A program made the translations under genes and the position numbers. This document shows positions 53,134-62,608 of a stretch of DNA of 64,000 nucleotides, in pieces. The DNA is from Bradyrhizobium daqingense (GTDB lineage Bacteria; Pseudomonadota; Alphaproteobacteria; Rhizobiales; Xanthobacteraceae), in contig NZ_CP088014.1 of NCBI RefSeq assembly GCF_021044685.1, positions 6,310,001-6,374,000 of the forward strand. Reading direction: 5' to 3'. How positions within the stretch are numbered: position 1 is the first letter of the stretch; every line of letters starts with the position of its first letter. A model generated the notes under the pieces. That model saw only the letters and a program-made list of their open reading frames with translations. It made no database searches and had not been told where the DNA came from.

Positions 53134-53547
53134 ATGGACAAGCCCTTTACCGGCGGCTGCGCCTGCGGCGCGATCCGCTATTCGATCGCCGGCGAGCCCC
53201 TGTTCAGCAATCACTGCCAGTGCCGGGACTGCCAGCGCGAGAGCGGAAGTGGTCACGGCTCCTACGCGACGTTCGCGCGCGCCGGCGTCACCCTGACGGG
53301 CGACGCCAAGCATTGGGACATGGTCGCCGACAACGGCAACGTGAAGACGCGCGGCTTCTGCATCCAATGCGGCGTGGCCGTCTACTTGACCTTCGCGGCG
53401 CAGCCCGACGTCTTCACCATCCGCGCCGCAAGCCTCGACGAACCCACGCGCTACCAGCCGCAAGCCGTCACCTTCGCCGCGCGCGGCCATGACTGGGATC
53501 GCCTCGATCCCAGCCTGCTGAAGTTCGACGGCATGCCGCCCGGGTAG
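53134..53547 (+). CDS. GFA (glutathione-dependent formaldehyde-activating-like) zinc protein
   Basis: This 137-residue protein is of the GFA/CENP-V fold. The zinc-binding Cys residues are visible in GGCACGAIRYSI, NHCQCRDCQRESGSGH and FCIQCGVAVYLTF. It starts with ATG after a GGAGGCCTGGCG ribosome site, 12 bases after the SRPBCC gene, so it is the third gene of this operon. The name refers to one member shown to aid formaldehyde-glutathione formation; this one's role is not known. Confidence 0.93.
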   Translation: MDKPFTGGCACGAIRYSIAGEPLFSNHCQCRDCQRESGSGHGSYATFARAGVTLTGDAKHWDMVADNGNVKTRGFCIQCGVAVYLTFAAQPDVFTIRAASLDEPTRYQPQAVTFAARGHDWDRLDPSLLKFDGMPPG

Positions 53548-53557
53548 CCACCCACTC

Positions 53558-53642
53558 CGTCATTGCGAGGGGCGAAGCCACGAAGCAATCCAGAACACCT
53601 CCGCGGAAAGATTCTGGATTGCTTTGTTTCGCTCGGAATGAT
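53558..53642. repeat. Intergenic palindromic repeat, family D
   Basis: CGTCATTGCGAGGGGCGAAGC at one end and a degenerate CGCTCGGAATGATG at the other flank inner AGCAATCCAGA and TCTGGATTGCT. The right arm is diverged relative to 18379-18464. Confidence 0.7.
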
Positions 53643-53668
53643 GATGTGGAAGCTGTCGGGCGCGACCG

Positions 53669-54079
53669 CTAGCCATGGAACTTCAGGCCATCGACGATCT
53701 TGTCGATCATCTTCCGCTCGGCCCGCATTGCGATACCGACGAGATTGAGATCAGTGCGCGCCACGGCCCGCACCGCCTCGCGGTTGGCGGCGTCGTGCGT
53801 CGTCTTGAACATGTCCTCGGTGTAGACCGCCGGCTTGACGTTGCGGGTGAGCGCGCGATCCAGCGCGCGCGACAATGCGGGAGCATCGGCGCCGTAGATC
53901 AGGATCGGCTGGCCGATCAGCGCATGATATGTCGTGCCAGAGGCGTCCTCATAGGCCTCGCCGATGCATTCCGGAAAGGCCGCGGCGATGCCGCTGGTGA
54001 GAAAGGAGGCGACGTTGAGCTTCTGCCAGACTTGAAGATCGGTCCGGATCACGACGGCGATCTTGGTGTCGAACTGCAT
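53669..54079 (-). CDS. DUF2000 family protein
   Basis: This 136-residue protein is of the DUF2000 family, related to peptidyl-tRNA hydrolase 2 (PTH2) folds. Seen are KIAVVIRTDLQVWQKLNVASF, DASGTTYHALIGQPILIYGA and LNLVGIAMRAERKMIDKIVD. The function of the family is not known. It stands alone on the minus strand, between the GFA operon and the DUF4189 gene. Confidence 0.85.
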   Translation of the reverse strand: MQFDTKIAVVIRTDLQVWQKLNVASFLTSGIAAAFPECIGEAYEDASGTTYHALIGQPILIYGADAPALSRALDRALTRNVKPAVYTEDMFKTTHDAANREAVRAVARTDLNLVGIAMRAERKMIDKIVDGLKFHG

Positions 54080-54143
54080 TCGTTTCTTCCACTGTCATTT
54101 CCAGGCGATGCTACGCATTGCCCCATCACGACAGCAAGAGCAA

Positions 54144-54533
54144 TCAGCCCTTCGCGTCGCAGGCCCAGGCGCGGATCACGCATTCCTTGCCGCCATATTT
54201 GTAGCATTCGCGCGTGGCGGCATTGAGCGAGGCCGAGATCTTCGGCTTGACGGCGTAGCCATAGGCGCCGCACGGATTGGTGAGATCGACCGACATCGCG
54301 GCGCAGGCGCGCTTCATCGTCACGGTCGTGCAATCGCCCTTGCATTGCTTCTGTGCCGCGGCACGCGCCTCGTGCTCGGCCCCGTAATCATAGGCCTGGC
54401 CATAGGCGCCGCATTTGCCGACCGCGATGGCGCCGGCGGCGTGGGCTTCGGTGATATAGCGGGCGCCGGTGACACAGATGGACAGCGCAAAGCAAAACAT
54501 CGCGCAACGGCGCGCGACGACGTTCGAAGCCAT
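54144..54533 (-). CDS. DUF4189 exported protein
   Basis: This 129-residue protein has an N-terminal signal segment (CAMFCFALSICVTGARYITE, cut near AHA). The mature part is Cys-rich with two short repeats, GKCGAYGQAYDYGAEHEARAAA and NPCGAYGYAVKPKI, and the ending YGGKECVIRAWACDAKG. At least six Cys suggest disulfides in the periplasm. This repeat pattern matches DUF4189. The role is unknown. Confidence 0.85.
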   Translation of the reverse strand: MASNVVARRCAMFCFALSICVTGARYITEAHAAGAIAVGKCGAYGQAYDYGAEHEARAAAQKQCKGDCTTVTMKRACAAMSVDLTNPCGAYGYAVKPKISASLNAATRECYKYGGKECVIRAWACDAKG

Positions 54534-54694
54534 GGAAAAACCCCTCCCCCCAAGGCAGTCCGGTCGACTCTAAGGCCCGGTCGTTTCCAGATGGTGAACG
54601 GGTGGTTGAAATCGGCAGGCAACGAGGGGATATCTATCTCGTGTCGTTGCGCGCGCTCGACCCGACGCCCGCCGCGACCAGGGGAGGCCTGATC

Positions 54695-55486
54695 GTGATC
54701 AAACATCTGCCGCTTGTCATGCTCGCCATGCTCTCGGCGACAACCGCTTGCTCCGCAGACCAGCAAGGACTGTTTCGAGACGCCTATCTCTGCCCGGCGC
54801 GGGGACCATCTTCCGTCTGCGTATATGGGACCGTCCGAAAGGGAACGCAGGTGACGTTGATCGCCAAGGGCTGGAAAAGCGTGGCCGAGACGAAGGAGAC
54901 GTTCTCGAACAAGAACCAGGAATTCCAGAACGGCATCGCAACGAGCACGCGGCTGCAGGTTGCAAGCAAGCCGCCGAAGGACGCATTCATGATCGCGGTC
55001 CTGGCTCCGACGGACGCCATCAACGAGCTCAGACTCGAGGAAATTCAGGATCCGGCTATCGTTCAAAGAATTGGCGGGCACATCAAGAAAGCCAGGGAGC
55101 TCAAGCTCGCACCGGACATCCGCCTGTTGCAGACGCGCCTTTTCAGGCTCTCACCGACGATTCTGCTGTCCGAAACGTTTGTCAGTGCCCCCAACGACGT
55201 GGCTGAACTGACCAAGCAACTTCCGAACGGCTGTGACGTCTGCGGGAAAGTGCCGCTGGTGGTCGGAACAAATCTGCACGACCTCTTCAGGGAAGTCCGC
55301 CCCTCGCAGCGAAGCGACACCGAGCGCATCTGCGGCGCGATCAAGCTGGCCTTCACGCTGTCTGGCCGGACCTATGCGCTCAGCCACGCTTACATCTGCG
55401 AAAGCGACGCCATGTCGGCCACACTGGTCCACGACCTTTCGGGACCAACGCCAAAGCTGGCGTTCAAATTGATCGGTGGTCTCTAG
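54695..55486 (+). CDS. Exported protein of unknown function
   Basis: This is a 263-residue protein. I chose the GTG at 54695 because AGGGGAGG precedes it and it gives a clean signal peptide (KHLPLVMLAMLSATTACSAD, with a Cys that could be lipidated). The mature part contains paired Cys residues (YLCPARGPSSVCVYG and NGCDVCGKV) that could form disulfides. No family is recognised. It lies beside the minus-strand DUF4189 gene, and its codon use looks slightly less GC-biased than the neighbours. Confidence 0.7.
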   Translation: MIKHLPLVMLAMLSATTACSADQQGLFRDAYLCPARGPSSVCVYGTVRKGTQVTLIAKGWKSVAETKETFSNKNQEFQNGIATSTRLQVASKPPKDAFMIAVLAPTDAINELRLEEIQDPAIVQRIGGHIKKARELKLAPDIRLLQTRLFRLSPTILLSETFVSAPNDVAELTKQLPNGCDVCGKVPLVVGTNLHDLFREVRPSQRSDTERICGAIKLAFTLSGRTYALSHAYICESDAMSATLVHDLSGPTPKLAFKLIGGL

Positions 55487-55490
55487 CGAC

Positions 55491-55580
55491 ATCCTCGGGT
55501 GATTGGCGAAGCGTAATCCACCTCTTTCGTTTCCGCGGAGAAACACAGCGATGGATTACGCCTTGGGCTAATCCGCCCAC
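55491..55580. repeat. Diverged palindromic repeat, family E
   Basis: The words GCGTAATCCACC and GGATTACGCC are inverted, and the outer TCGGGTGATTGGC/GGGCTAATCCGCCC arms are diverged from the copy at 14061-14148. It sits between convergent genes. Confidence 0.65.
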
Positions 55581-55585
55581 GCAGC

Positions 55586-57190
55586 CTACCCGCGTCTCGC
55601 CGCTTCCAGCGCCTGCGGCGTGTCGATGTCGAGGAAGGCGCTCTCGCCGTCGACGGGCACTTCGGCGACCGCCTCGGCATGCTTGGCGATCAAATGCCTT
55701 GCGCCGACGTCGCCGTCGAGCGCCATCAATTCCTTGAAGAAACGGCGCGACCACAACACCGGGTTGCCACGGCGGCCTTCACTGACGGGCACGACGATGA
55801 GGTTGCCGCGGTCCGGTGCAAAACCATCGATGAGGCGGTCGATCAGGCCGGCATCGATCAGCGGCATGTCGCCGAGGCACACCACGGCGCCGTCGCAGGT
55901 CTCCGGCACCGCGGCGATGCCTGCCTTGACCGAGCTCGCGATGCCTCCGGCGAAATCCGGATTGCGGACGAATTTGACCTTCAGGCCTTGCAGCGCCTGC
56001 TCGACCAGCTCGCCTTGGTGGCCGGTGACGACGATCACCTCGGACGCCTTCGAGGCCAGGGCCTGCTCAGTGGCGATCCGCACCAGCTTCTTGCCGCCGA
56101 ACTCGGCGAGCAGCTTGTTCGGCCCGCCCATTCGGGTGGAGCGGCCGGCCGCCAGCACGATGGCGGCGACCTGGCTGTTGCCTTCGGTCTCCGGCTTGGC
56201 GCGCGGCTGCGGCCGCGTCACGATCTCCATCAGCAGGCCGCCGACGCCCATGCCCATCAGCTCGGACCGCGTGACCTGGATGCCGGCGAGCAGCCGCATC
56301 AGAACCCAGTCAAAGCCGTTCTCGACCGGCGAGCGCGCACAGCCCGGCGCGCCCAAGAGCGGCACATTGCCTGCCCGGGCGATCAGAAGCAGATTGCCGG
56401 GATCGACCGGCATGCCGAAATGTTCGATCTCTCCGCCGATGCCGGTGACGGCAGCCGGAATGACGTCGCGGCGGTCGGCGATCGCGGATGCCCCGAACAC
56501 GATCACGAGCTCCGCGCCGAGCGCGAGCAACTCCTTGATCGCGGCCGACAGCGCCTGCTCTTCATGCGGGACGCGCCGCTCGGCGATGATGCCGGCGCCC
56601 GCCGGCGCGAGCCGCTCGGCGGTGACCCGCAGCGTCTTGTCGATCACCTTGGATGACAGGCCCGGCAGCAGTGTCGAGACCACGCCAACACGCGTGATGA
56701 CGTAAGGGGCGACCTTCAGCACGTCCTTGCCGGCGGCCTTCACCGCAGCATCGCGCAAGCGTCCTTCGACGCCGAACGGGATGATCTTGACGGTGCCGAC
56801 CATCTCGCCCTCGACCACCGGCTTGTAGGCCGAAAGCGTGGCAAAGGTGATGGCCTCGTCGATATTGTTGATGCGGTCGACCGCCGCGCGGTCGATCACC
56901 AGCACGCCAGCGCGCGCGGCGAACAGATTGGCGCGGCCGGTGAAGGCGCGCTCGACATGGATGCCGTCGCCGCCGATCGCGAGCGCGATGCTGGCGGCCG
57001 CAACGTCCTCGGAGACGTCGCCGTCCTCCATCCGCACCACGACGATGTCCTTGATCCCGGCACGCTCCAGCGCCTCGACCTCGGCAGGACCGATCGTCGT
57101 GCCCTTCTTCAGCACCAGCGGTCCCTGGCGCAGGGTGTGGACGGTCACCCCGCCAATCGCATCCTTGGGGCTCGCCGGTCCGAACTTCAT
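55586..57190 (-). CDS. MoeA-like/MobA-like (molybdopterin-binding/NTP-transferase) fusion
   Basis: This 534-residue protein has two parts. The N-terminal part (about 1-330) is a molybdopterin-binding domain with LVLKKGTTIGPAEVEALERA and GASAIADRRDVIPAAVTGIG. The C-terminal part (about 345-535) is a nucleotidyltransferase like MocA/MobA (VAAIVLAAGRSTRMGGPNKLL, VVCLGDMPLIDAGLIDRLID). It should make or hand over the cytosine form of the molybdenum cofactor used by CO-dehydrogenase-type hydroxylases. ATG 57190 overlaps the stop of the XdhC-type gene by 4 bases. It is the last gene of the cox-like operon. Confidence 0.9.
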   Translation of the reverse strand: MKFGPASPKDAIGGVTVHTLRQGPLVLKKGTTIGPAEVEALERAGIKDIVVVRMEDGDVSEDVAAASIALAIGGDGIHVERAFTGRANLFAARAGVLVIDRAAVDRINNIDEAITFATLSAYKPVVEGEMVGTVKIIPFGVEGRLRDAAVKAAGKDVLKVAPYVITRVGVVSTLLPGLSSKVIDKTLRVTAERLAPAGAGIIAERRVPHEEQALSAAIKELLALGAELVIVFGASAIADRRDVIPAAVTGIGGEIEHFGMPVDPGNLLLIARAGNVPLLGAPGCARSPVENGFDWVLMRLLAGIQVTRSELMGMGVGGLLMEIVTRPQPRAKPETEGNSQVAAIVLAAGRSTRMGGPNKLLAEFGGKKLVRIATEQALASKASEVIVVTGHQGELVEQALQGLKVKFVRNPDFAGGIASSVKAGIAAVPETCDGAVVCLGDMPLIDAGLIDRLIDGFAPDRGNLIVVPVSEGRRGNPVLWSRRFFKELMALDGDVGARHLIAKHAEAVAEVPVDGESAFLDIDTPQALEAARRG

Positions 57191-57888
57191 GCCGCTTCTT
57201 CTTTCTCCTTCGGCGGCAGCCGAAGCACCGCGGTGATCTCGGCCATGATTGCCACCGCGATCTCGGACGGCGAGACTGCGCCGATCGCAAGCCCGATGGG
57301 CGCATGGATGCGCGCGATGTCGCTGTCCTTGGCGCCCTGCGCCCGCAGCCGGTCGCCGCGCTTGGCATGAGTCTTCCGCGAGCCGAGCGCGCCGATGTAG
57401 AAGCAATTGCGCTCGAAGGCGTGCAGCAGCGCGGGATCGTCGATCTTGGGATCGTGCGTCACCGCGACGAAGGCGGTGTAGGCATCGACATTGAGCGGCG
57501 GCAGCGCAGTATCGGGCCACTCCGCGATCAGCGGAATGTCGGGAAAGCGCTCTGGGCTGGCAAAGGCCGTGCGGGGATCGACCACGGTAACGTCATAGCC
57601 GAGCGAGCGCGCCAGCGGCGCCAAGGCCTGGCTGATATGGACCGCACCGACGATCACGAGCTTTGCGGTCGGCGCGTAGACGTTGAGGAACAGCTTCTTG
57701 CCGCCGGCCTCGACATTGGCGCTCTTGCCCATGCGCAGCTGCTTTTCCAGCTCGGCCCGCAGCGGATCCTTGGCAAAGTCTGCGGCCTTCACCAGGCGCT
57801 GCTCGCCGCTCTCGGTGTCCGTCACCAGGATCACGGGCCGGCGCGCGGCGCGCTCGGAATTGAGTTCGTGCAGGATCGCGAGCTTCAC
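57187..57888 (-). CDS. XdhC/CoxI-family protein, Rossmann half
   Basis: This 233-residue protein corresponds to the C-terminal (Rossmann) part of XdhC. Seen are LVIVGAVHISQALAPLARSLGY, VTVVDPRTAFASPERF, FVAVTHDPKIDDPALLHAF and YIGALGSRKTHAKRGDRL. XdhC proteins carry molybdenum cofactor and insert it into molybdo-hydroxylases. It starts 2 bases downstream of the stop of the other half-gene. Here the usual single XdhC protein is divided in two, a pattern also known in cox gene sets. Confidence 0.9.
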   Translation of the reverse strand: MKLAILHELNSERAARRPVILVTDTESGEQRLVKAADFAKDPLRAELEKQLRMGKSANVEAGGKKLFLNVYAPTAKLVIVGAVHISQALAPLARSLGYDVTVVDPRTAFASPERFPDIPLIAEWPDTALPPLNVDAYTAFVAVTHDPKIDDPALLHAFERNCFYIGALGSRKTHAKRGDRLRAQGAKDSDIARIHAPIGLAIGAVSPSEIAVAIMAEITAVLRLPPKEKEEAA

Positions 57889-57890
57889 GG

Positions 57891-58214
57891 CTAACCGACC
57901 TTCTCGACGAAGACGCGGATGGTGCCGCCGCAGGACAGGCCGACATTCCAGGCAGTCTCGTCGGCGACGCCGAATTCCAGCATCTTGGGCTTGCCGCTCT
58001 CGATCACGTCCATGGCCTCGGTAACGACGGCGCCTTCGACGCAGCCGCCGGAAACGGATCCCAGGAACGTGCCCTCGTCATTGATGACGAGGCTCGAGCC
58101 CGCCGGGCGCGGGGCCGAGCCCCAGGTCTCCACCACGGTCGCCAGCGCGACGCCACGGCCGGCCTTCTGCCAGTCTTCCGCCGCCTTCAGGATATCCTCG
58201 TCGCGATCGAGCAT
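57891..58214 (-). CDS. XdhC/CoxI-family N-terminal half
   Basis: This 107-residue protein matches the N-terminal XdhC_CoxI segment. Seen are DILKAAEDWQKAGRGVALAT, VVETWGSAPRPAGSSLVIND, VSGGCVEGAVVTEAM and the Cys in NVGLSCGGTIRVFVE. These Cys-containing loops are thought to hold molybdenum cofactor. It follows the VWA gene closely (10 bases) and precedes the Rossmann half by 2 bases. Confidence 0.9.
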   Translation of the reverse strand: MLDRDEDILKAAEDWQKAGRGVALATVVETWGSAPRPAGSSLVINDEGTFLGSVSGGCVEGAVVTEAMDVIESGKPKMLEFGVADETAWNVGLSCGGTIRVFVEKVG

Positions 58215-58224
58215 GGGGTGCCTC

Positions 58225-59427
58225 TCAAGCTGCGGAGCGGATCAGGCTGCGGTGATGCGGCGGCAGCGGCCGGGAGAGCGTTGTGATCAGCTCCTGGATC
58301 GAACTCAAATTATGTACCGGCCGGAATTCGTCAACGTGCGGCAGCATCATTTTGATACCTTGCGCCTTGGCCTCGAAACCGCCGAACCGGAGCAACGGGT
58401 TCAGCCAGATCAGCCGCCGGCAGGACCGGTGCAGCCGGTCCATCTCGAAGGCCAGCTTGGAATCGGCCTCGCGCTCCAACCCGTCTGAGATCAGGAGCAC
58501 GATGGCGCCCTGGCTCAGCACGCGCCGCGCCCACAATTTGTTGAAGTTGTGCAGCGAGGCCGAGATCCGCGTGCCGCCGGCCCAGTCCTCCACCGCCGCC
58601 GAGCAGCTCGCGAGCGCTTCGTCGGGGTCGCGCTGGCGCAAGGCGCGCGTGACGTTGGTGAGGCGGGTGCCGAACAGGAACACCGAGACGCGCTTGCGGG
58701 CATCGGTGATGGCATGCAGGAAATGCAGGAACAGGCGGGTGTACTCGCTCATCGAGCCCGAGATATCGAGCAGCGCCACGATAGGCGCCGGCTTCTCGAT
58801 CCGCCCGAGGCGGTGGATGTCGATGATGTCGCCGCCGGTGCGCAAGGAGGCACGCAGCGTCCGGCGCAGGTCGAGCCGAAGGCCGTGCGGATCGGGCCGA
58901 TGCCGGCGCGTCAGGAGCTCGGCCTGCGGCAGGTGCATCTTCTCGATGGCCCGCAAGACCTCCGCGATCTCCGCCGCGCTCATCTGCGCGAAATCCTTCT
59001 TCTGAAGGATCTCCTTGTCGGAGACCGACAGGCGCAGATCTTGCTCCTGGTGCTGCGGAGTCTCCGTCATGCGCGGCTGCGACATCGCCTCCTGAACACG
59101 GCGGGAGCCTGCCTGCGGCTTCTTTCTCGCCTGCTCCGGCAGCGGCACGGAATCCAGCATATGCTTCCACTCCTCGGAGGCGCGGAAGAACAGGTTGAAA
59201 GCCTGCTTGAAGATCAGCGCATGCTCATGCCGCTTGACGAAGATCGCCTCCAGCGTCGTGAAGACGTCGGCGCGGCTGCCGATGTCGATCACCTGCAACG
59301 CGCTCATGGCGTCGATGACGGCGCCTGGGCCGACCGGCATGCCGGCCGCGCGCAGCGCGCGGGCGAAGCCGACGATGTTGTCGGCGAATTGCTCGGTCTG
59401 CTCGGGGGCAAGGTGGTTGATGGCCAT
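58225..59427 (-). CDS. coxE: CoxE-like VWA-domain protein
   Basis: This 400-residue protein has a helical N-terminal domain with a basic middle and a C-terminal von Willebrand A domain. The metal-ion-dependent adhesion site is visible as ALLDISGSMSEYTRLF. The LIWLNPLLRFGGFEAKAQG and MMLPHVDEFRPVHNL stretches are typical of CoxE. CoxE works with the CoxD ATPase to mature the active site of CO-dehydrogenase-type enzymes. It lies in the cox-like operon, downstream of coxD and separated from it by a palindromic repeat. Confidence 0.92.
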   Translation of the reverse strand: MAINHLAPEQTEQFADNIVGFARALRAAGMPVGPGAVIDAMSALQVIDIGSRADVFTTLEAIFVKRHEHALIFKQAFNLFFRASEEWKHMLDSVPLPEQARKKPQAGSRRVQEAMSQPRMTETPQHQEQDLRLSVSDKEILQKKDFAQMSAAEIAEVLRAIEKMHLPQAELLTRRHRPDPHGLRLDLRRTLRASLRTGGDIIDIHRLGRIEKPAPIVALLDISGSMSEYTRLFLHFLHAITDARKRVSVFLFGTRLTNVTRALRQRDPDEALASCSAAVEDWAGGTRISASLHNFNKLWARRVLSQGAIVLLISDGLEREADSKLAFEMDRLHRSCRRLIWLNPLLRFGGFEAKAQGIKMMLPHVDEFRPVHNLSSIQELITTLSRPLPPHHRSLIRSAA

Positions 59428-59443
59428 GGTGTGTCGCCCTTGG

Positions 59444-59544
59444 CGTCATTCTGGGGCACGCGAAGCGTGAACTATGGTGCGCAATTGCGCACCTGAGAAT
59501 CTCGAGGTTCCGGATTCGATGCTATGCATCGCCCCGGAACGACC
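59444..59544. repeat. Degenerate palindromic repeat, family A, inside the cox-like operon
   Basis: CGTCATTCTGGGGCACGCG and ATCGCCCCGGAACGACC form the arms. Inner GAGAATCTCGAGGTTCC and a GTGCGCAATTGCGCAC palindrome lie between. It separates coxD from coxE. Confidence 0.75.
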
Positions 59545-59547
59545 AAA

Positions 59548-60471
59548 CTAATTGTCGCTCGTCGCGTCCTTCAGCACCTTCTGCAAGGTGTCGCCCTGCA
59601 TCCGGGTGATGTCGTCCTGGTATTTGAGCAGCGCGCCCAAGGTGTCGCCGACCACTTGCGGGGTGAGCGAGCGGGCGTCCAGCTCCGACAGGGCGGTGGC
59701 CCAGTCGATGGTCTCGGCGACACCCGGCGATTTGTAGAAGTCCTGGTTGCGCAACGCCTGGACGAAGCGCACGACCTGCTGCGACAGCTTGACGGAAATA
59801 CCGGGCACGCGCGTCTTGACGATCGCGAGCTCGCGCTCGGCTGCGGGATAGTCGACCCAGTGATAAAGACAGCGCCGCTTCAGCGCGTCGTGGATCTCGC
59901 GGGTGCGGTTAGAGGTGATGATGACGATCGGCGGGCTCGGCGCTTTCACCGTGCCGAATTCGGGGATGGTCACCTGGAAGTCGCTGAGAATTTCGAGCAG
60001 GTATGCCTCGAACGCCTCGTCGGCGCGGTCGAGCTCGTCGATCAAGAGCACCGGCGGACCGGCGACATCGGGCTCCAGCGCCTGCAGCAGCGGCCGCTTG
60101 ATCATGTAGCGGTCGGCAAAGATGTCGCTCGAGAGCTGGTCACGATCGGTGTCACCGGCGGCTTCCGCCATCCGGATCGCGATCATCTGCGCGGCGCTGT
60201 TCCACTCGTAGACCGCGGAGGAGACATCGAGGCCTTCATAGCACTGGAGGCGGATCAGCTTCCGACCCAGCGCCGCCGAGAGCACCTTGGCGATCTCGGT
60301 CTTGCCGACGCCGGCTTCACCTTCCAGGAACAGCGGCCGGCCCATGCGCAGCGACAGATAGGTCACCGTCGCCAGCGACCGCTCGGCGAGATAGCCACGC
60401 GATGTGAGCAGTTCGAGCATCGCGTCGACCGATGCCGGCACAGCACCGGAAGAAGTGGCCGCTGAAGTCAT
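59548..60471 (-). CDS. coxD: CoxD-like MoxR-family AAA ATPase
   Basis: This 307-residue AAA+ protein of the MoxR class has Walker A LEGEAGVGKTEIAKVL (about residues 55-70), QCYEGLDVSSAVYEWNSAAQ, Walker B PPVLLIDELDRADEAFEAYL and sensor 1 ITSNRTREIHDAL. In Oligotropha the homologue helps assemble the CuSMo centre of CO dehydrogenase. It is coded between the coxM-like and coxE-like genes, all on the same strand. Confidence 0.92.
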   Translation of the reverse strand: MTSAATSSGAVPASVDAMLELLTSRGYLAERSLATVTYLSLRMGRPLFLEGEAGVGKTEIAKVLSAALGRKLIRLQCYEGLDVSSAVYEWNSAAQMIAIRMAEAAGDTDRDQLSSDIFADRYMIKRPLLQALEPDVAGPPVLLIDELDRADEAFEAYLLEILSDFQVTIPEFGTVKAPSPPIVIITSNRTREIHDALKRRCLYHWVDYPAAERELAIVKTRVPGISVKLSQQVVRFVQALRNQDFYKSPGVAETIDWATALSELDARSLTPQVVGDTLGALLKYQDDITRMQGDTLQKVLKDATSDN

Positions 60472-60531
60472 GAAAAAGCCAGTCTCGCTACGCCCCTACC
60501 GGGACAAGTTTGGCCGAAGCGTGAGGTTCAC

Positions 60532-61338
60532 TCACTCCTTGGCATTGGCGGCATCGAGGGCGCGGCGCGTCAGCACCCCGATGAGATGCGCGCGGTATTC
60601 AGCGCTGCCGTGGATGTCGCTGTTGAGCCCGTCCGCCGGCACATCGATGCCTTCGATCGCTTTCGCGGCGAAGCGCTTCTTCAAGGCCTCCTCGAACGCC
60701 TCGACGCGGAACACGCCTTCGGAGCCCGCACCGGTGACGGCGACCCGCACGTCCGACGGACGCCGCGCCACGAACACGCCGACCAAGGCGTAGCGCGAGG
60801 CCTGGTTGCGGAATTTGATGTAGGCCGCCTTCTTCGGCAGCGGGAACATAACCTTGGTGATGATCTCGTCGGCTTCGAGCGCGGTCGAGAACAGGCCCTG
60901 GAAAAATTCTTCCGCCTTGAGGCGGCGCTTGTTGGTGACGATGGTGGCGCCCAAGGCGAGCACGGCGGCCGGATAATCCGCGGTCGGATCGTTGTTGGCG
61001 AGCGAGCCGCCGATCGTACCCTTGTGACGCACGGCGGGGTCGCCGATCTGGCTCGCGAGATTTGCCAGCGCCGGGATCGCTTCACCGACGACGGCGGAGG
61101 TCGCGACCTCGGCGTGCCTGGCAGTGGCGCCGATCACCAGCGAGCGGCCCTTCATCTCGATCGTGTTGAGCCCCTCGATGTGAGAGAGGTCCACGAGATG
61201 CGGCGGGCTGGCGAGGCGCTGCTTCATGACGGGAATCAGCGTGTGGCCGCCGGCGATCACCTTGGCGTCCTCGTTCTTCACCAGCAGATTGGCCGCCTGC
61301 CGCACGGTGCCGGGGCGATGATATTTGAATTCGTACAT
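60532..61338 (-). CDS. coxM: FAD-binding medium subunit of a molybdo-hydroxylase (CoxM-like)
   Basis: This 268-residue flavoprotein subunit is of the CO-dehydrogenase/xanthine-dehydrogenase family. FAD-binding motifs are AGGHTLIPVMKQRLA (about residues 31-45) and TIGGSLANNDPTADYPAA (about 108-125). KFRNQASRYALVGVFVA and a C-terminal domain complete it. It should pass electrons from the iron-sulfur subunit to an acceptor. It lies 33 bases after coxS, with no large-subunit gene between them. Confidence 0.93.
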   Translation of the reverse strand: MYEFKYHRPGTVRQAANLLVKNEDAKVIAGGHTLIPVMKQRLASPPHLVDLSHIEGLNTIEMKGRSLVIGATARHAEVATSAVVGEAIPALANLASQIGDPAVRHKGTIGGSLANNDPTADYPAAVLALGATIVTNKRRLKAEEFFQGLFSTALEADEIITKVMFPLPKKAAYIKFRNQASRYALVGVFVARRPSDVRVAVTGAGSEGVFRVEAFEEALKKRFAAKAIEGIDVPADGLNSDIHGSAEYRAHLIGVLTRRALDAANAKE

Positions 61339-61371
61339 GGGGGTGTCCTGATCGCGGAATGCGTGCGCGGT

Positions 61372-61857
<486 letters not shown>

Positions 61858-61992
61858 AAGCACTCTCTATCAGCGCCCCAACGGGTCCCGTCGAAGCGGT
61901 TCTTATAGTTATTCCAACCCATCATATGGGCCAATATGCCCGGGGGCAACATCACCCCCGGCGCAAGGCGCCATGCCGAAAGGCGATAGCCT

Positions 61993-62439
61993 TCAGCCCT
62001 GTACCGCCTTGGCGAAGTTCGCAAAAAATTCGTCGGCCAGCTTTTTGGCCGCGCCGTTGATGAGGCGCTGACCGAGCTGCGCCAACTTGCCGCCGATCTG
62101 TGCCTCGACGTCGTAGGAGAGCAGCGTGCCGCCGTCCTTCTCCGCGAGCCTGACGGCTGCGCCGCCCTTGGCGAAGCCGGCCACCCCGCCCTCGCCTTCA
62201 CCAGAGATCTTGTAGCCGTTGGGCGGGTCGAGATCGGACAGCGTGACCTTGCCCTTGAAGCGCGCGGACACCGGGCCGACCTTCATTTTCGCGGTCGCGC
62301 GAAAGCCGCCGTCGTCGGTCTTCTCCAGCTCCTCGCAGCCGGGAATGCAGGCCTTCAAAACTTCGGGATCATTGAGCTTGTCCCACACGGCCTCGCGCGG
62401 CGCCGCAAGTTGGACTTCGCCGTTCATCGTCATGGCCAT
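61993..62439 (-). CDS. coxG: CoxG-like SRPBCC protein
   Basis: This 148-residue START-like protein is of the CoxG (carbon monoxide dehydrogenase subunit G) family. It starts TMNGEVQLAAPREAVWDKLN and shows DPEVLKACIPGCEELE, ISGEGEGGVAGFAKGG and YDVEAQIGGKLAQLGQRLIN. The Cys in CIPGCEEL is conserved. CoxG is needed to recruit or assemble CO dehydrogenase at the membrane. I chose the ATG at 62439 with the GGGAGGCACC ribosome site. It is the first gene of the minus-strand cox-like run. Confidence 0.92.
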   Translation of the reverse strand: MAMTMNGEVQLAAPREAVWDKLNDPEVLKACIPGCEELEKTDDGGFRATAKMKVGPVSARFKGKVTLSDLDPPNGYKISGEGEGGVAGFAKGGAAVRLAEKDGGTLLSYDVEAQIGGKLAQLGQRLINGAAKKLADEFFANFAKAVQG

Positions 62440-62608
62440 GGGTGCCTCCCGGATCGCATAACTATAATGCTGTTCAAGTAACGCACGGAGGCCATAAAGG
62501 AAAGGGCGCCCCCCGGTCACGTGCAATGCATATTCGCAACTGCAAAATACTTGCGTCAATGGTTTGGGATTGGCACAGGCCGGGCATGGTGGTTAGGTCC
62601 CGCGTGAC

